A DNA stretch of 64,000 nucleotides from Bacteroidota bacterium (GCA_030706405.1 JAUZOO010000011.1:1-64000), one strand, 5' to 3'. Positions 52,047-60,920 are shown, counted from the first letter of the stretch. The notes: generated from the letters alone by a model not told the origin. Numbers and translations: made by a program.

Positions 52047-53177
52047 ATGAAGTTTGTTGTATCAAGTTCTGATTTGCTTAGTCATTTACAGGCTATTAGC
52101 AGAGTTATCAGCAGTAAAAACACATTGCCGATTCTTGACAATTTCCTGTTTAAACTGGAAAACAATCAGTTAGAAATAACTGCATCCGATTTAGAATCGA
52201 CTTTTATTACCCGTCTGGAACTGGAAAATGCCTCCGAATCGGGAAGCATCGCTATTCCTGCCAAAATTTTGCTCGACACCCTTAAAGAATTTGCTGACCA
52301 ACCTTTGACTTTCGATATTTCGCTCGACAGCATGTCGGTTGTTATCATTTCGTCTAACGGACAATTTAACATTATTGGTCAAAACGGAATTGATTTTCCG
52401 CAAATTCCAACTGTTAAAGAAGAAAAGAAAACTTCACTACGCATTAGCTACGACGTTTTACTTAACGGAATCAACAAAACGCTTTTCGCCACTGCCGACG
52501 ATGAACTTCGTCCGGTTATGAATGGTATTTTTGTTGAACTTACCGGAAACAGCCTCACTTTTGTGGCTTCCGATGCCCACAAACTTGTTCGTTATCGTCG
52601 CAACGACGTGAAACCCGGAACAGAAGCTTCGTTTATCCTGCCGAAAAAACCGGCTTCGCTGCTTAAAAACATCCTGCCAAAGGAAAGCAACGACATTCTG
52701 GTTGAGTTCGACGATAAAAACGCCATGTTCACACTCACCAATTTCACACTGGTTAGCCGTCTGGTTGAAGGAAATTACCCCAGCTACAACTCGGTTATCC
52801 CAACCGACAACCCAAACAGCCTTTCCATCGACCGCTTGGAACTTTACAACTCGCTCCGTCGTGTGTCGGTATTTGCCAACCAGGCCAGCAACCTTGTAAA
52901 ATTATCGCTGGCAGGCAACGAATTAACCGTTTCTGCACAGGATTTGGACTTCTCCATCTCGGCTTACGAACGCCTGACTTGTCAGTACGAAGGTGACGAT
53001 ATTGAAATTGGCTTTAAATCATTGTTTCTCATCGAAATCCTCTCGAACCTTTCGAGCGGCGACGTAATCTTTAAGCTTAGCGATCCTTCGCGTGCAGGTA
53101 TCATGGTTCCTGCCGAAAACGAGACAGAAGGCGAAGATGTGCTTATGCTTCTCATGCCCATGATGATTAACGTATAA
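52047..53177 (+). CDS. dnaN: DNA polymerase III beta sliding clamp
   Basis: 376 residues, three beta-clamp domains. MKFVVSSSDLLSHLQAI starts it; LMPMMI near the C-terminus is the hydrophobic cleft/terminal motif seen in clamps (LMPM). SKNTLPILDNFLFK, GRNG-equivalent SDAHKLVRYR, and VEGNYPSYNSVIP segments are diagnostic. It encircles DNA and tethers the polymerase. dnaA is not adjacent; an origin is not apparent here. Confidence 0.96.
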   Translation: MKFVVSSSDLLSHLQAISRVISSKNTLPILDNFLFKLENNQLEITASDLESTFITRLELENASESGSIAIPAKILLDTLKEFADQPLTFDISLDSMSVVIISSNGQFNIIGQNGIDFPQIPTVKEEKKTSLRISYDVLLNGINKTLFATADDELRPVMNGIFVELTGNSLTFVASDAHKLVRYRRNDVKPGTEASFILPKKPASLLKNILPKESNDILVEFDDKNAMFTLTNFTLVSRLVEGNYPSYNSVIPTDNPNSLSIDRLELYNSLRRVSVFANQASNLVKLSLAGNELTVSAQDLDFSISAYERLTCQYEGDDIEIGFKSLFLIEILSNLSSGDVIFKLSDPSRAGIMVPAENETEGEDVLMLLMPMMINV

Positions 53178-53211
53178 CATTCATAAACAAATAATTATCA
53201 GCGAGGTTGTT

Positions 53212-53240
53212 CGTCGGTTGACGGATAACCTCGTCTGTTT
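53212..53240 (+). terminator. Intrinsic terminator after dnaN
   Basis: CGAGGTT (53212-53218) pairs with AACCTCG (53227-53233); inner CGTC/GACG; then TCTGTTTTT. Confidence 0.7.
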
Positions 53241-53268
53241 TTAATAAGACATAAACCTCAAATAATAA

Positions 53269-54042
53269 ATGAAACTCAATCTCAAAAACCCGATCATTTT
53301 CTTCGATTTAGAAACAACTGGGATCAACATTGCTTCCGACCGGATTATTGAAATGGCCTATTTAAAAATCCTTCCCGATGGCCGCGAAGAATCGAAATGC
53401 ATCCGTTTAAATCCCGAAAAACCAATTTCGCCCGAAGCTCAGGCGGTTCATGGTATTTCTGATGAAGATGTGAAGGATTGCCCAACATTTAAGGATGTTG
53501 CTCAAAATCTCGCCAAAATATTCGAAGGCTGTGACTATGCAGGTTACAACTCAAATAAGTTTGATCTTCCGCTTTTGGCCGAAGAATTTTTACGCGCCGA
53601 AGTTGATATTGATCTCAAAAAACGCAAATTCATCGACGTTCAAGTTATCTTCCATAAAATGGAACAACGAACCTTAGGCGCTGCTTATAAATTCTATTGC
53701 AATAAAGACCTCGAAAATGCCCACAGCGCCGAGGCTGATACTTATGCTACGTACGAAGTACTCCAGTCGCAGCTCGAAAAATACACAAACCTCGAAAACG
53801 ATATTGACAAATTATCTGAATTTTCCACGCAAAACAAAACCGTTGATTTTGCCGGAAGGATAGTTTATAACGACAAAAATATTGAGGTATTCAATTTTGG
53901 AAAGTACAAAGGCATCCCGGTTGAAGAAGTTTTCGAGAAAGATCCCGCATATTACGGGTGGATGATCAACAACGATTTTCCACTTTACACCAAAAAAATA
54001 CTTACTGCCATTAAACTTCGTGGTTTTAGCAAAAAGAAGTAA
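53269..54042 (+). CDS. DNA polymerase III epsilon-like 3'-5' exonuclease
   Basis: 257 residues. DEDDh motifs are visible: FFDLETTGINI (D, E), the NSNKFDLPLL (D) and the HSAEADTYATYEVLQ (H, D). The C-terminal third (about 190-250: FGKYKGIPVEEVFEKDPAYYGWM) is a small extra domain found in this family branch. It follows dnaN but a terminator intervenes. It could be the replicative proofreading subunit or a repair exonuclease. Confidence 0.87.
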   Translation: MKLNLKNPIIFFDLETTGINIASDRIIEMAYLKILPDGREESKCIRLNPEKPISPEAQAVHGISDEDVKDCPTFKDVAQNLAKIFEGCDYAGYNSNKFDLPLLAEEFLRAEVDIDLKKRKFIDVQVIFHKMEQRTLGAAYKFYCNKDLENAHSAEADTYATYEVLQSQLEKYTNLENDIDKLSEFSTQNKTVDFAGRIVYNDKNIEVFNFGKYKGIPVEEVFEKDPAYYGWMINNDFPLYTKKILTAIKLRGFSKKK

Positions 54043-54092
54043 CCGTTGAGAAGTTTTACAAATACACTCATTATTATAAAGTTATTCAACTT

Positions 54093-54118
54093 TTGTATTC
54101 TAAAATTGTCTAACTTTA
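54093..54118 (+). promoter_or_regulatory. Possible promoter of the superoxide dismutase gene
   Basis: TTG at 54093-54095, 15 bp spacer, TAACTTTA at 54111-54118 (one mismatch); ATG 42 bp on. Confidence 0.4.
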
Positions 54119-54160
54119 TTAATAATCGTCTTGTTTGTAAAACTTCTAAAACAACTTCTT

Positions 54161-54880
54161 ATGGATAAGCGTACTTTTCTAAAAACAGTTGCTCTGGCTG
54201 GTGCAGGAGCATTGGTATTGGGACAAAACCCCATTCAGGCTGTAAATCACCCAAACACATCTGCAGCAAACGACCCGTTGCCATTTCCTCAACCGCCGTT
54301 AAACTATCCATACGATGCACTTGAACCCTTTATTGATGCCCGGACGATGGAAATCCATTATTCGAAACACCATGCAACGTACACCAAAAATTTTAATGCG
54401 GCTGTAATGGACCTGAAACTGCAGGAAAAAAGTATTGCCGACATCTTTCAAAATATTTCGAAATACCCGCCGGCCTTGCGAAATCAGGGAGGAGGATATT
54501 TCAACCACAACCTGTACTGGAGCCTGATGGCACCCAATGCCGGAGGTGAACCCTCTGGCAAACTTGCCCAACAAATTTCCAATGATTTTGGATCGTTCGA
54601 CAAGTTTAAGGACACCTTTTCTAAAGCTGCAGCAGGGCTCTTCGGGTCAGGATGGACTTGGCTTATCTTTAAAGACAATAAGCTGCAAATCACCACTACT
54701 CCCAATCAAGACAACCCGTTGATGGACATTGCCACAGTGCAAGGTGTTCCGGTATTAACCCTCGACGTTTGGGAACACGCCTATTATCTGAAATATCAAA
54801 ACCGCCGAGCCGAATATATAACTGCGTTTTGGAACGTAGTGAACTGGAAGCAGGCAGAATCAAACTTTTTACAAGATTAG
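54161..54880 (+). CDS. Fe/Mn superoxide dismutase with N-terminal export signal
   Basis: 239 residues from the ATG at 54161; the frame extends to a TTG at 54131 but MDKRTFLKTVALAGAGALVLG is clearly the true N-terminus. The KRTFLKTVALAGAG segment resembles a Tat-type signal (KR pair, then FLK and a hydrophobic core), followed by a short linker to residue 45. All four metal ligands are present: H in YSKHHATY, H in YFNHNLYW, D and H in DVWEHAYYLKY. It converts superoxide to peroxide outside the cytoplasm, if exported as predicted. Confidence 0.9.
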   Translation: MDKRTFLKTVALAGAGALVLGQNPIQAVNHPNTSAANDPLPFPQPPLNYPYDALEPFIDARTMEIHYSKHHATYTKNFNAAVMDLKLQEKSIADIFQNISKYPPALRNQGGGYFNHNLYWSLMAPNAGGEPSGKLAQQISNDFGSFDKFKDTFSKAAAGLFGSGWTWLIFKDNKLQITTTPNQDNPLMDIATVQGVPVLTLDVWEHAYYLKYQNRRAEYITAFWNVVNWKQAESNFLQD

Positions 54881-54885
54881 TTTTT

Positions 54886-55497
54886 ATGAAAATTTTCGCT
54901 ATCGGACGTAATTATGTCGATCATGCCAAAGAACTGAACAACCCGGTACCAACAGAGCCTATCTTCTTTATGAAGCCCGATACAGCTATCATTAAAGATA
55001 ACAAACCATTTTTTTATCCCGATTTCACCACTGATTTGCAGTACGAAACCGAAATCGTGCTTAAAATAACGCGAATCGGGAAAAACATCGGAGAGAAATT
55101 TGCCCACCGATATTATACCGAAATTGGTATCGGGATAGACTTTACCGCCCGCGACCTTCAAAACAAATGCCGCGAAAAAGGATTGCCCTGGGAAGTAGCC
55201 AAAGCCTTCGACGGATCGGCTCCTATCAGCAAATTCGTTTCTAAAGATGCGTTTAACGATGTACATAACCTCAACTTCCACCTCGACCTCAACGGGCAGA
55301 CGGTACAGCATGGAAACACAAAAGACATGATATTTTCGTTCGAGAAAATCATTGCCCACCTTTCCAATTTCATTTCGTTTCGAATGGGCGATTTGATTTT
55401 TACCGGCACTCCTGCCGGCGTTGGGCCTGTAAAAATCGGCGACCATCTTCAAGCATATATCGAAGATGCGCTGATGCTCGATTTCTATGTAAAATAA
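54886..55497 (+). CDS. Fumarylacetoacetate hydrolase family protein
   Basis: 203 residues from the ATG at 54886, 5 bp after the SOD stop; a longer frame from 54769 only overlaps the SOD gene. KIFAIGRNYVDHAKEL, FYPDFTTDLQYETEIVLKI (metal-ligand E residues), IGIDFTARDLQNK, KAFDGSAPIS, and FTGTPAGVGPVKIGD are the FAH-family landmarks. Small proteins of this type are acylpyruvate hydrolases or oxaloacetate decarboxylases (FAHD1/YcgM-like). It is probably co-transcribed with SOD. Confidence 0.9.
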   Translation: MKIFAIGRNYVDHAKELNNPVPTEPIFFMKPDTAIIKDNKPFFYPDFTTDLQYETEIVLKITRIGKNIGEKFAHRYYTEIGIGIDFTARDLQNKCREKGLPWEVAKAFDGSAPISKFVSKDAFNDVHNLNFHLDLNGQTVQHGNTKDMIFSFEKIIAHLSNFISFRMGDLIFTGTPAGVGPVKIGDHLQAYIEDALMLDFYVK

Positions 55498-55530
55498 TCA
55501 TTAAATTAACGCATTACCTATGCCGGCTAG

Positions 55531-56391
55531 CTAAAATTTGACCGTCATTTCTTTTAACATTCGCTCAAAAAAATGACGGGAATAAAAATCTTCTGACGTT
55601 GACAAAACCTCTCTGCAAGCCTCATTTAACGGGCGTTTTCCATCAATAATTTCCTTTTTAATATAATTCACCACACCGATAGGCCCAACATTACATCTGT
55701 CCGAATAACCAATCATCTTAACCTGCATATTCAAATCTTTAAAAAAATTACGGGCAGCCATATAACGCTGGTTTTGTGCTTTAACCAACGAAGGATCTTC
55801 TTGAAAGACTTCCTTAAAATACTGAAAACGAGAATATAAGTTTGGCAACACCTTTTCGGGCAACTCATCTATTGAAACATGGCGCAGCAAGTATATCTCG
55901 GAATAACGATAAGCCCCGGCCTTACCTAAAGCATCGAGATCATCGGCAAGATTAAGGTATTTTTGAAGATCAAATTCGTTCTTCCTAAGCGAAGATGAAG
56001 CTCCTTGTGAATATTCCTTTTTATCGTGATTTTCGACAGCCTGAAGCACTTTATCAAAGCCTGAAACAGGTTCATCCGGATAGGCGGCAAAATAGGCTTT
56101 ACAGACCTGACGACTTATCTTTCCATGTTCTTTCGAAAGTGTTTTGCCCATTCCCTGATCGTGAAAAAATACGGCTATAATAAGTCGTTCAATATCTGTT
56201 TCGGAAATTACGGTTCCTTTTACTGATGCATGTCTCAACAACGTTTTGGCATATTCCCACACCCGCCGATGATGCCAGGCATCGTGAGATGGTAAATGAA
56301 CTTCTACGAATTGAGAATTACAAGCTTCAAAAAGTCGTTTCAACCATTTCTCTTCCGTATTTCGAATCAGCTTATCGAGATTTGCTACCAT
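55531..56391 (-). CDS. HD-domain protein
   Basis: 286 residues from the ATG at 56391. HDAWHHRRVWEYAKTLL supplies the first histidine ligands, AVFFHDQGMGKTLSKEHGKISRQV the HD pair and the following histidine, and VENHDKKEY the later one. This is an HD-superfamily metal-dependent phosphohydrolase. Substrate unknown; the rest of the protein is helical. Confidence 0.8.
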   Translation of the reverse strand: MVANLDKLIRNTEEKWLKRLFEACNSQFVEVHLPSHDAWHHRRVWEYAKTLLRHASVKGTVISETDIERLIIAVFFHDQGMGKTLSKEHGKISRQVCKAYFAAYPDEPVSGFDKVLQAVENHDKKEYSQGASSSLRKNEFDLQKYLNLADDLDALGKAGAYRYSEIYLLRHVSIDELPEKVLPNLYSRFQYFKEVFQEDPSLVKAQNQRYMAARNFFKDLNMQVKMIGYSDRCNVGPIGVVNYIKKEIIDGKRPLNEACREVLSTSEDFYSRHFFERMLKEMTVKF

Positions 56392-56470
56392 AAAGTAAAG
56401 CTTATATAAACACAAAGGTTGTAAAAGTTAACGGAACCTTTACAACCTTCGTTATTAAAAATCTGTAATC

Positions 56471-57895
56471 TTAAACGTAGCTTAACTTAATCATGTTGGT
56501 TTGGCCTTTTTCTTCGAAAGGCGTACTACCTACGTGAACAACTACATCGCCCTCGGCAATATGCTTGTATTCTTTAAGGAAATCGATGGAATGCTGAATT
56601 GCATCGTCCATATTATCGTGCTCATCAAAATAAAAAGCACGAACCCCCCAAACAAGCGACATCTTACGAAGCAATGTTTTATTTCGTGTAAACACAAAAA
56701 TATCGGACTGAGGACGGTGACTCGAAATTTTAAATGCGGTATAACCTGAATAGGTAAAGGTTACAATTGCCTTGGCATTGGTTTGACTAGCCATACGGCA
56801 GGCATTTAAACAGATAGAATCCGGAAGAAACGTGCGCGAACCCGGTACCGGCAAAGCTTCGCGGTTAAAAGCAACCCCTTTTTCAGTCCAATCGATAATT
56901 TTCTGCATGGCAGCAATCGACTCAATAGGGTATTTACCTGCCGATGTTTCGGCGCTGAGCATTACGGCATCGGCACCATCAAGAACGGCATTGGCAACGT
57001 CATTGGCTTCGGCTCGTGTAGGTCTAAAGTTGGTAATCATGCTTTCCAGCATCTGCGTGGCAATAATTACCGGTTTTGCTTTCTCTACGCATCGTTTAAC
57101 AATATCCTTCTGGAGAAGGGGTACCTGATCGAAAGGCACTTCAACACCGAGGTCACCACGGGCTACCATGATACCGTTAGAGGCATCGATGATCGCTTCG
57201 ATATCGTCAATGGCTTCGGGTTTTTCAATTTTGGCAATGATGCGCGCAAATTTCTTTTTGTTACGTACAATTTCCTTCAATTGCACAAGATCTTCAGCGG
57301 AACGAACGAAAGACAAAGCAATCCAGTCAACATTATTATCGAGTGCAAAATTTACATCCTCAATATCCTTTTCAGTTAAACTGGGAAGTGAAATCTTTGT
57401 ATTGGGAAGGTTTACCCCTTTTTTAGAAGAAAGAAATCCTCCGTGGATTACACGTGCTTTTACAGTGTCTTTACCATTGGTTTCGATAGCCTCAAGTTTC
57501 ATCTTGCCATCGTCAACCAGAATAGTATCCCCTACATTTACATCTCTGGGAAATTCCTTATAACTCAAATAGAGCTTTTCGGCAGTTCCCATGCATTTTT
57601 CGGTAACAAAAAGGACTTCCGCACAGTCTATCAACTCAACGCGGTTATTTTCCACTTCTCCGATGCGGATTTTAGGGCCTTGCAAGTCGGCCAGGATGGC
57701 TACATTAGCATTGAGCTCCTGATTTAACTCTAATATGTTGTTGATAACCTGAAGATGATCATCATGTGTTCCATGTGAAAAATTTAACCGGCAAACATCA
57801 ACTCCCTCGTGAAACATCTTTTCCAAAACCTCTTTTGATGACGAAACCGGCCCAATGGTTGCAATAACTTTTGTTTGTGAACGAATTAGTCTCAT
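56471..57895 (-). CDS. pyk: Pyruvate kinase
   Basis: 474 residues. KVIATIGPVSSS at the N-terminus, RLNFSHGTHDDH, the active-site lysine in the IAKIEKPEAI motif, MVARGDLGVEVP, and SAETSAGKYPIESI are all intact. It makes ATP and pyruvate from PEP in glycolysis. The C-terminal allosteric domain is complete and of standard size. It has its own promoter at 57941-57969. Confidence 0.96.
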   Translation of the reverse strand: MRLIRSQTKVIATIGPVSSSKEVLEKMFHEGVDVCRLNFSHGTHDDHLQVINNILELNQELNANVAILADLQGPKIRIGEVENNRVELIDCAEVLFVTEKCMGTAEKLYLSYKEFPRDVNVGDTILVDDGKMKLEAIETNGKDTVKARVIHGGFLSSKKGVNLPNTKISLPSLTEKDIEDVNFALDNNVDWIALSFVRSAEDLVQLKEIVRNKKKFARIIAKIEKPEAIDDIEAIIDASNGIMVARGDLGVEVPFDQVPLLQKDIVKRCVEKAKPVIIATQMLESMITNFRPTRAEANDVANAVLDGADAVMLSAETSAGKYPIESIAAMQKIIDWTEKGVAFNREALPVPGSRTFLPDSICLNACRMASQTNAKAIVTFTYSGYTAFKISSHRPQSDIFVFTRNKTLLRKMSLVWGVRAFYFDEHDNMDDAIQHSIDFLKEYKHIAEGDVVVHVGSTPFEEKGQTNMIKLSYV

Positions 57896-57940
57896 GAAAT
57901 ACTTGTTTTATAGTGAACAGCAAATATATTTGGCAAGGTA

Positions 57941-57969
57941 CAAAAGTATCAATATTTATTGAGTGTCAA
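57941..57969 (-). promoter_or_regulatory. Promoter of pyk
   Basis: Minus strand TTG (57967-57969), 18 bp spacer, TACTTTTG (57941-57948). A second consensus box, TATATTTG, lies closer to the gene at 57921-57928. Confidence 0.55.
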
Positions 57970-58060
57970 TGATCATATTTTATAAAAATACAATTATTTA
58001 ATAATATTAAGACAATCAACAATTTAACCTAATACCCAAACAAATTACGAAAACAAAAAA

Positions 58061-58100
58061 GCCAAATAATAAAACCTGAAATCAGATTTCATTATTTGGC
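58061..58100 (-). terminator. Distal terminator of the KADSIA lipoprotein gene
   Basis: GCCAAATAAT (58061-58070) pairs with ATTATTTGGC (58091-58100); inner TGAAA/TTTCA. Six T follow on the minus strand. Confidence 0.75.
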
Positions 58101-58111
58101 CCATAAAACGA

Positions 58112-58137
58112 GAAAAGGGTGATTGCTCACCCTTTTC
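58112..58137 (-). terminator. Proximal terminator of the KADSIA lipoprotein gene
   Basis: Perfect 10 bp stem GAAAAGGGTG/CACCCTTTTC (58112-58121 with 58128-58137), 22 bp after the stop codon. Two terminators in series. Confidence 0.75.
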
Positions 58138-58158
58138 CGTAAAAACTTTGTGTAAAAA

Positions 58159-58386
58159 TTATTTTTTACCAGCTTTAGCGATAGAATCAGCTTTAGCGAT
58201 AGAATCAGCTTTAGCTTTTTCAGAAGCAGCAGCAAGTTCTGCAGCTTTAGAAGCAGAATCAGCTTTAGCGATAGAATCAGCTTTAGCGATAGAATCAGCT
58301 TTAGCTTTTTCAGCATCTTTACCACCAGTACAAGAAACAGCTGCTACCATAGCAACGATTGCGAGAGAGAATAATACTTTTTTCAT
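58159..58386 (-). CDS. Small lipoprotein with KADSIA repeats
   Basis: 75 residues. MKKVLFSLAIVAMVAAVSC is a lipoprotein signal with lipobox cysteine; the mature protein is made of KADSIA hexamers in two blocks (EKAKADSIAKADSIAKADS twice), separated by a short alanine-rich stretch, and ends KAGKK. It should be a long helical, highly charged rod. Two terminators follow and a good promoter precedes, so it looks like a strongly expressed single gene. Function unknown; a spacer or Lpp-like tether would be a guess. Confidence 0.75.
   Translation of the reverse strand: MKKVLFSLAIVAMVAAVSCTGGKDAEKAKADSIAKADSIAKADSASKAAELAAASEKAKADSIAKADSIAKAGKK
58171..58313. repeat. Exact 53 bp duplication built of 18 bp units
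   Basis: 58171-58223 and 58261-58313 are identical, 90 bp apart. Each contains two tandem 18 bp units starting AGCGATAG, encoding KADSIA on the minus strand. Confidence 0.85.
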
Positions 58387-58423
58387 ATCAATAATTAAAT
58401 TAAATAAGTTTAAGATACGGGTA

Positions 58424-58457
58424 CAAATGTAAGCGTTTTTTTATATCGCTGTTACAA
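58424..58457 (-). promoter_or_regulatory. Promoter of the KADSIA lipoprotein gene
   Basis: Minus strand TTG (58455-58457), 23 bp spacer, TACATTTG (58424-58431); the ATG is 37 bp downstream. Confidence 0.6.
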
Positions 58458-58545
58458 TTCGTGACATTTTTTTTACATTTTTTTAAAAATTCTTTATCCA
58501 ACCTATCATTTAAAATACAATAAATTGAATTAAAGATAGTTAACT

Positions 58546-59955
58546 TCAATATTTTTTAGTGACATATAGCTGTCCTGATTCACATTTTGTGACAATTACC
58601 GTCTCTCCGGGGTTAATATATCCTGTTTCGGCAATGGAATCATAGACTTCTCCATCGATATTTACCTTTCCTGAAGGCCGGAGAATAGTCACAGCCTCAC
58701 CTTCACTTCCAACTAACCCCGATTTATCATCAAAACTCACATACCCTTCGCTGCTTTGTTGTTCAACTTTAAGAGCAATCTTTCCGATACGGGAACTGCT
58801 GAGCATTTTTCCGGATAAATATATAGACGCACCAAGCGAAACCGCAACCGATAACACCACGACAAATAACGATTTTGACATCAAAAGAATTCCAGAGAAA
58901 AAACCCATATCAAATATACGGTTATCGACCATGCTTAAAGTAAGCCCAGCCACCACAAGCACAATGCCGCTTATTCCGGTAATCCCGAAACCAGGAACAA
59001 CAAATATTTCGAGACCTATTAATATAAGGCCAATAACAAACAGAACAATTTCCCAGTTTTGAGCCAGCCCATCGATATAAAGCGGAAAAAAATAAAAAGA
59101 CGCTGCAATCAAAGCTGCAATTATCGGAAGTCCAATACCAGGAGTTTGCAACTCATAATAAATGCCGGCAATCATCAGCATAATTAGAATGCCTTGCACC
59201 AACGGATTAACCAAGAATCCAATAAAGTATTCGACGGCTGTAAGATGGTATTCTTTCAGATCGTAATTCTTAATTCCGGCAATCGCAATAACTTCACTCA
59301 AGGAATTGGCTTTACCTTCGCAGTAGCCAAGTTTAATTGCTTCATTAGTGGTAAACGTAAGCACTTTTCCGGTATCGTTAACGCCGGGAATAAACGTACG
59401 GGGATCGACCATTGCTTCGGCAATCCGCGGATCGCGACGCCATTTAATGATAGTATCATTATCTATGATAGAAATCTCTTTACCGTGCGATTCGGCAGTG
59501 GCACGCATCATCGAACGCATAAACGACTGGTATTTATCGGGCATGGCAGCTCCCGTTTGGTTTACCACTGTGGCGGCACCTATGCTGGCGCCTTCGCGCA
59601 TATAGATGCGATCGGCTGCAATAGAGATTAGAGCCCCGGCCGAAGCAGCATTGTTGTCGATAAACACATAAACCGGAACCGGGCTATTTAAAATTTTGGT
59701 ACGAATGGAATCGGCAGCATCTACCTGACCTCCATAAGTATTCATGTGAATGATGATAAGGTCAGCTTTTTGTTTCCCGGCATCTGAAAAAGCTTTTTGA
59801 GTAATTCGCCAAACTGATGGGCCAATTTCTTTATTTATAGCAAAAGTATAGATCGTCACCTTCTTATTGGCATCCCACTTTTTATCGCGGTCTACAGGAG
59901 TTGCCATAGCACAGACGGTAACGAACAGACCTACCCAAACAAATAGCTTTTTCAT
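58546..59955 (-). CDS. NfeD-family membrane-bound serine protease
   Basis: 469 residues from the ATG at 59955 (ATG at 59967 possible). A signal peptide (1-20) leads to a ClpP/SDH-like serine protease domain (about 30-230) with the catalytic serine in NNAASAGALISIAADRIYM. Several transmembrane helices lie at about 240-385, and a C-terminal NfeD OB-fold (about 400-469: VGSEGEAVTILRPSGKVNIDGEVYDS). This is the long NfeD form known from archaeal 1510-N proteases, thought to act on membrane or stomatin-like proteins. No stomatin/SPFH gene is next to it. Confidence 0.88.
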   Translation of the reverse strand: MKKLFVWVGLFVTVCAMATPVDRDKKWDANKKVTIYTFAINKEIGPSVWRITQKAFSDAGKQKADLIIIHMNTYGGQVDAADSIRTKILNSPVPVYVFIDNNAASAGALISIAADRIYMREGASIGAATVVNQTGAAMPDKYQSFMRSMMRATAESHGKEISIIDNDTIIKWRRDPRIAEAMVDPRTFIPGVNDTGKVLTFTTNEAIKLGYCEGKANSLSEVIAIAGIKNYDLKEYHLTAVEYFIGFLVNPLVQGILIMLMIAGIYYELQTPGIGLPIIAALIAASFYFFPLYIDGLAQNWEIVLFVIGLILIGLEIFVVPGFGITGISGIVLVVAGLTLSMVDNRIFDMGFFSGILLMSKSLFVVVLSVAVSLGASIYLSGKMLSSSRIGKIALKVEQQSSEGYVSFDDKSGLVGSEGEAVTILRPSGKVNIDGEVYDSIAETGYINPGETVIVTKCESGQLYVTKKY

Positions 59956-60092
59956 AAAACAAACCATAGTATTTCTATTTTCAAAAAGATGATTACTACT
60001 ATTTTAATAAGTAATTGAAATAATGAAACACTCTTACAATCCGGCAACACTCTAGTTAACAAAAATAAAGCGCACTAAACCCGGAGATCCTT

Positions 60093-60845
60093 CTAGCCTA
60101 TAATCTCCCGCGCATACTTCAGAAATAATTCCATAGCCTGTCGTTTAGGTTCATCTAGCGGATAACTAATATTATGTTTAAGATAATCAAGAATATCGGC
60201 TTCGGTTTGGTGGGTTTCGTAAAACAGTTTGGCAGAAGCTTCCAGGTTTTGAATCCCGAAGCCTAGCGCCTCGTTAAACCGAACTTTAAACTCTTCGCCA
60301 AGTTCCTTGTTGGCTATCCAAGCCGCAAAAACAAAAGGTAATCCGGTAAATTTTATCCATTCTTGAGCCAAATCGTAGCAATATTTCGATTTGGCTTCAA
60401 AAGCCCTGTCGCCAATGATTACCGCACCGCTATTGCCCGAGATAGCCTGCGTTTCAAATCCCTGACCAGCAGGAATCCATTGCGGGGTTATCTTCCAAAA
60501 AAATTTAGCCAAAACACGCACCAAAACCACCGAGGTTCGCGACTGATAATCAAGATATATTTCAGAAAGATCTTCAACCGGAACATCAGAAGCAAGAATA
60601 ACCGTTCTGACTTTATCCACAGCGCCAATGCACAAATCGGAGGCAATGTTAAACTCCGGCAAACGAAGCGTTTCAACAATAGGCATCAGCCCAACATCGG
60701 CGGTACCGCTTAAAACTTTATCGGCACAAACCGCAGGAATGTCAAGGCTAAGATTAATGTCGTTAATTACTTCGGAATTAAGCAAACCATATACAAAAGG
60801 TATCGAATTGGAATACGATACAACCGAAACATTAATTTTTTGCAT
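60093..60845 (-). CDS. mqnA: MqnA, chorismate dehydratase of the futalosine pathway
   Basis: 250 residues from the ATG at 60845. VSVVSYSNSIPFVYGL opens the protein; DVGLMPIVE, the LDYQSRTSVVLVRVLAKFFW segment and VIIGDRAFEA are features of MqnA. The family converts chorismate to 3-enolpyruvyl-benzoate, the first step of futalosine-dependent menaquinone synthesis. The other mqn genes are not here. It diverges from purB through a short region with two opposed promoter boxes. Confidence 0.85.
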   Translation of the reverse strand: MQKINVSVVSYSNSIPFVYGLLNSEVINDINLSLDIPAVCADKVLSGTADVGLMPIVETLRLPEFNIASDLCIGAVDKVRTVILASDVPVEDLSEIYLDYQSRTSVVLVRVLAKFFWKITPQWIPAGQGFETQAISGNSGAVIIGDRAFEAKSKYCYDLAQEWIKFTGLPFVFAAWIANKELGEEFKVRFNEALGFGIQNLEASAKLFYETHQTEADILDYLKHNISYPLDEPKRQAMELFLKYAREIIG

Positions 60846-60867
60846 GATAATAATCGAATGAGAAGCC

Positions 60868-60875
60868 CAAAGATA
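60868..60875 (-). promoter_or_regulatory. -7 box (TATCTTTG) for mqnA
   Basis: Exact consensus match on the minus strand, 22 bp before the mqnA ATG. Confidence 0.6.
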
Positions 60876-60912
60876 CACAATCGGACACAAAAAATTGCCC
60901 GAATATTTTTTG

Positions 60913-60920
60913 TAACTTTG
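60913..60920 (+). promoter_or_regulatory. -7 box (TAACTTTG) for purB
   Basis: Exact consensus match, 27 bp before the purB ATG; a TTG is 15 bp upstream. It excludes the long in-frame extension to 60840. Confidence 0.6.

Noticed and set aside
52047-54042. Replication origin near dnaN
   Set aside because: No dnaA gene and no cluster of TTATCCACA-like boxes was seen around dnaN.
54877-55452. Minus-strand ORF of 191 codons
   Set aside because: Shadow of the FAH-family gene, which has clear family motifs.
58092-58432. ORFs in other frames and on the plus strand over the KADSIA repeats
   Set aside because: Any stop-free 18 bp repeat keeps several frames open; only the minus-strand frame with a lipoprotein signal, promoter and terminators is plausible.
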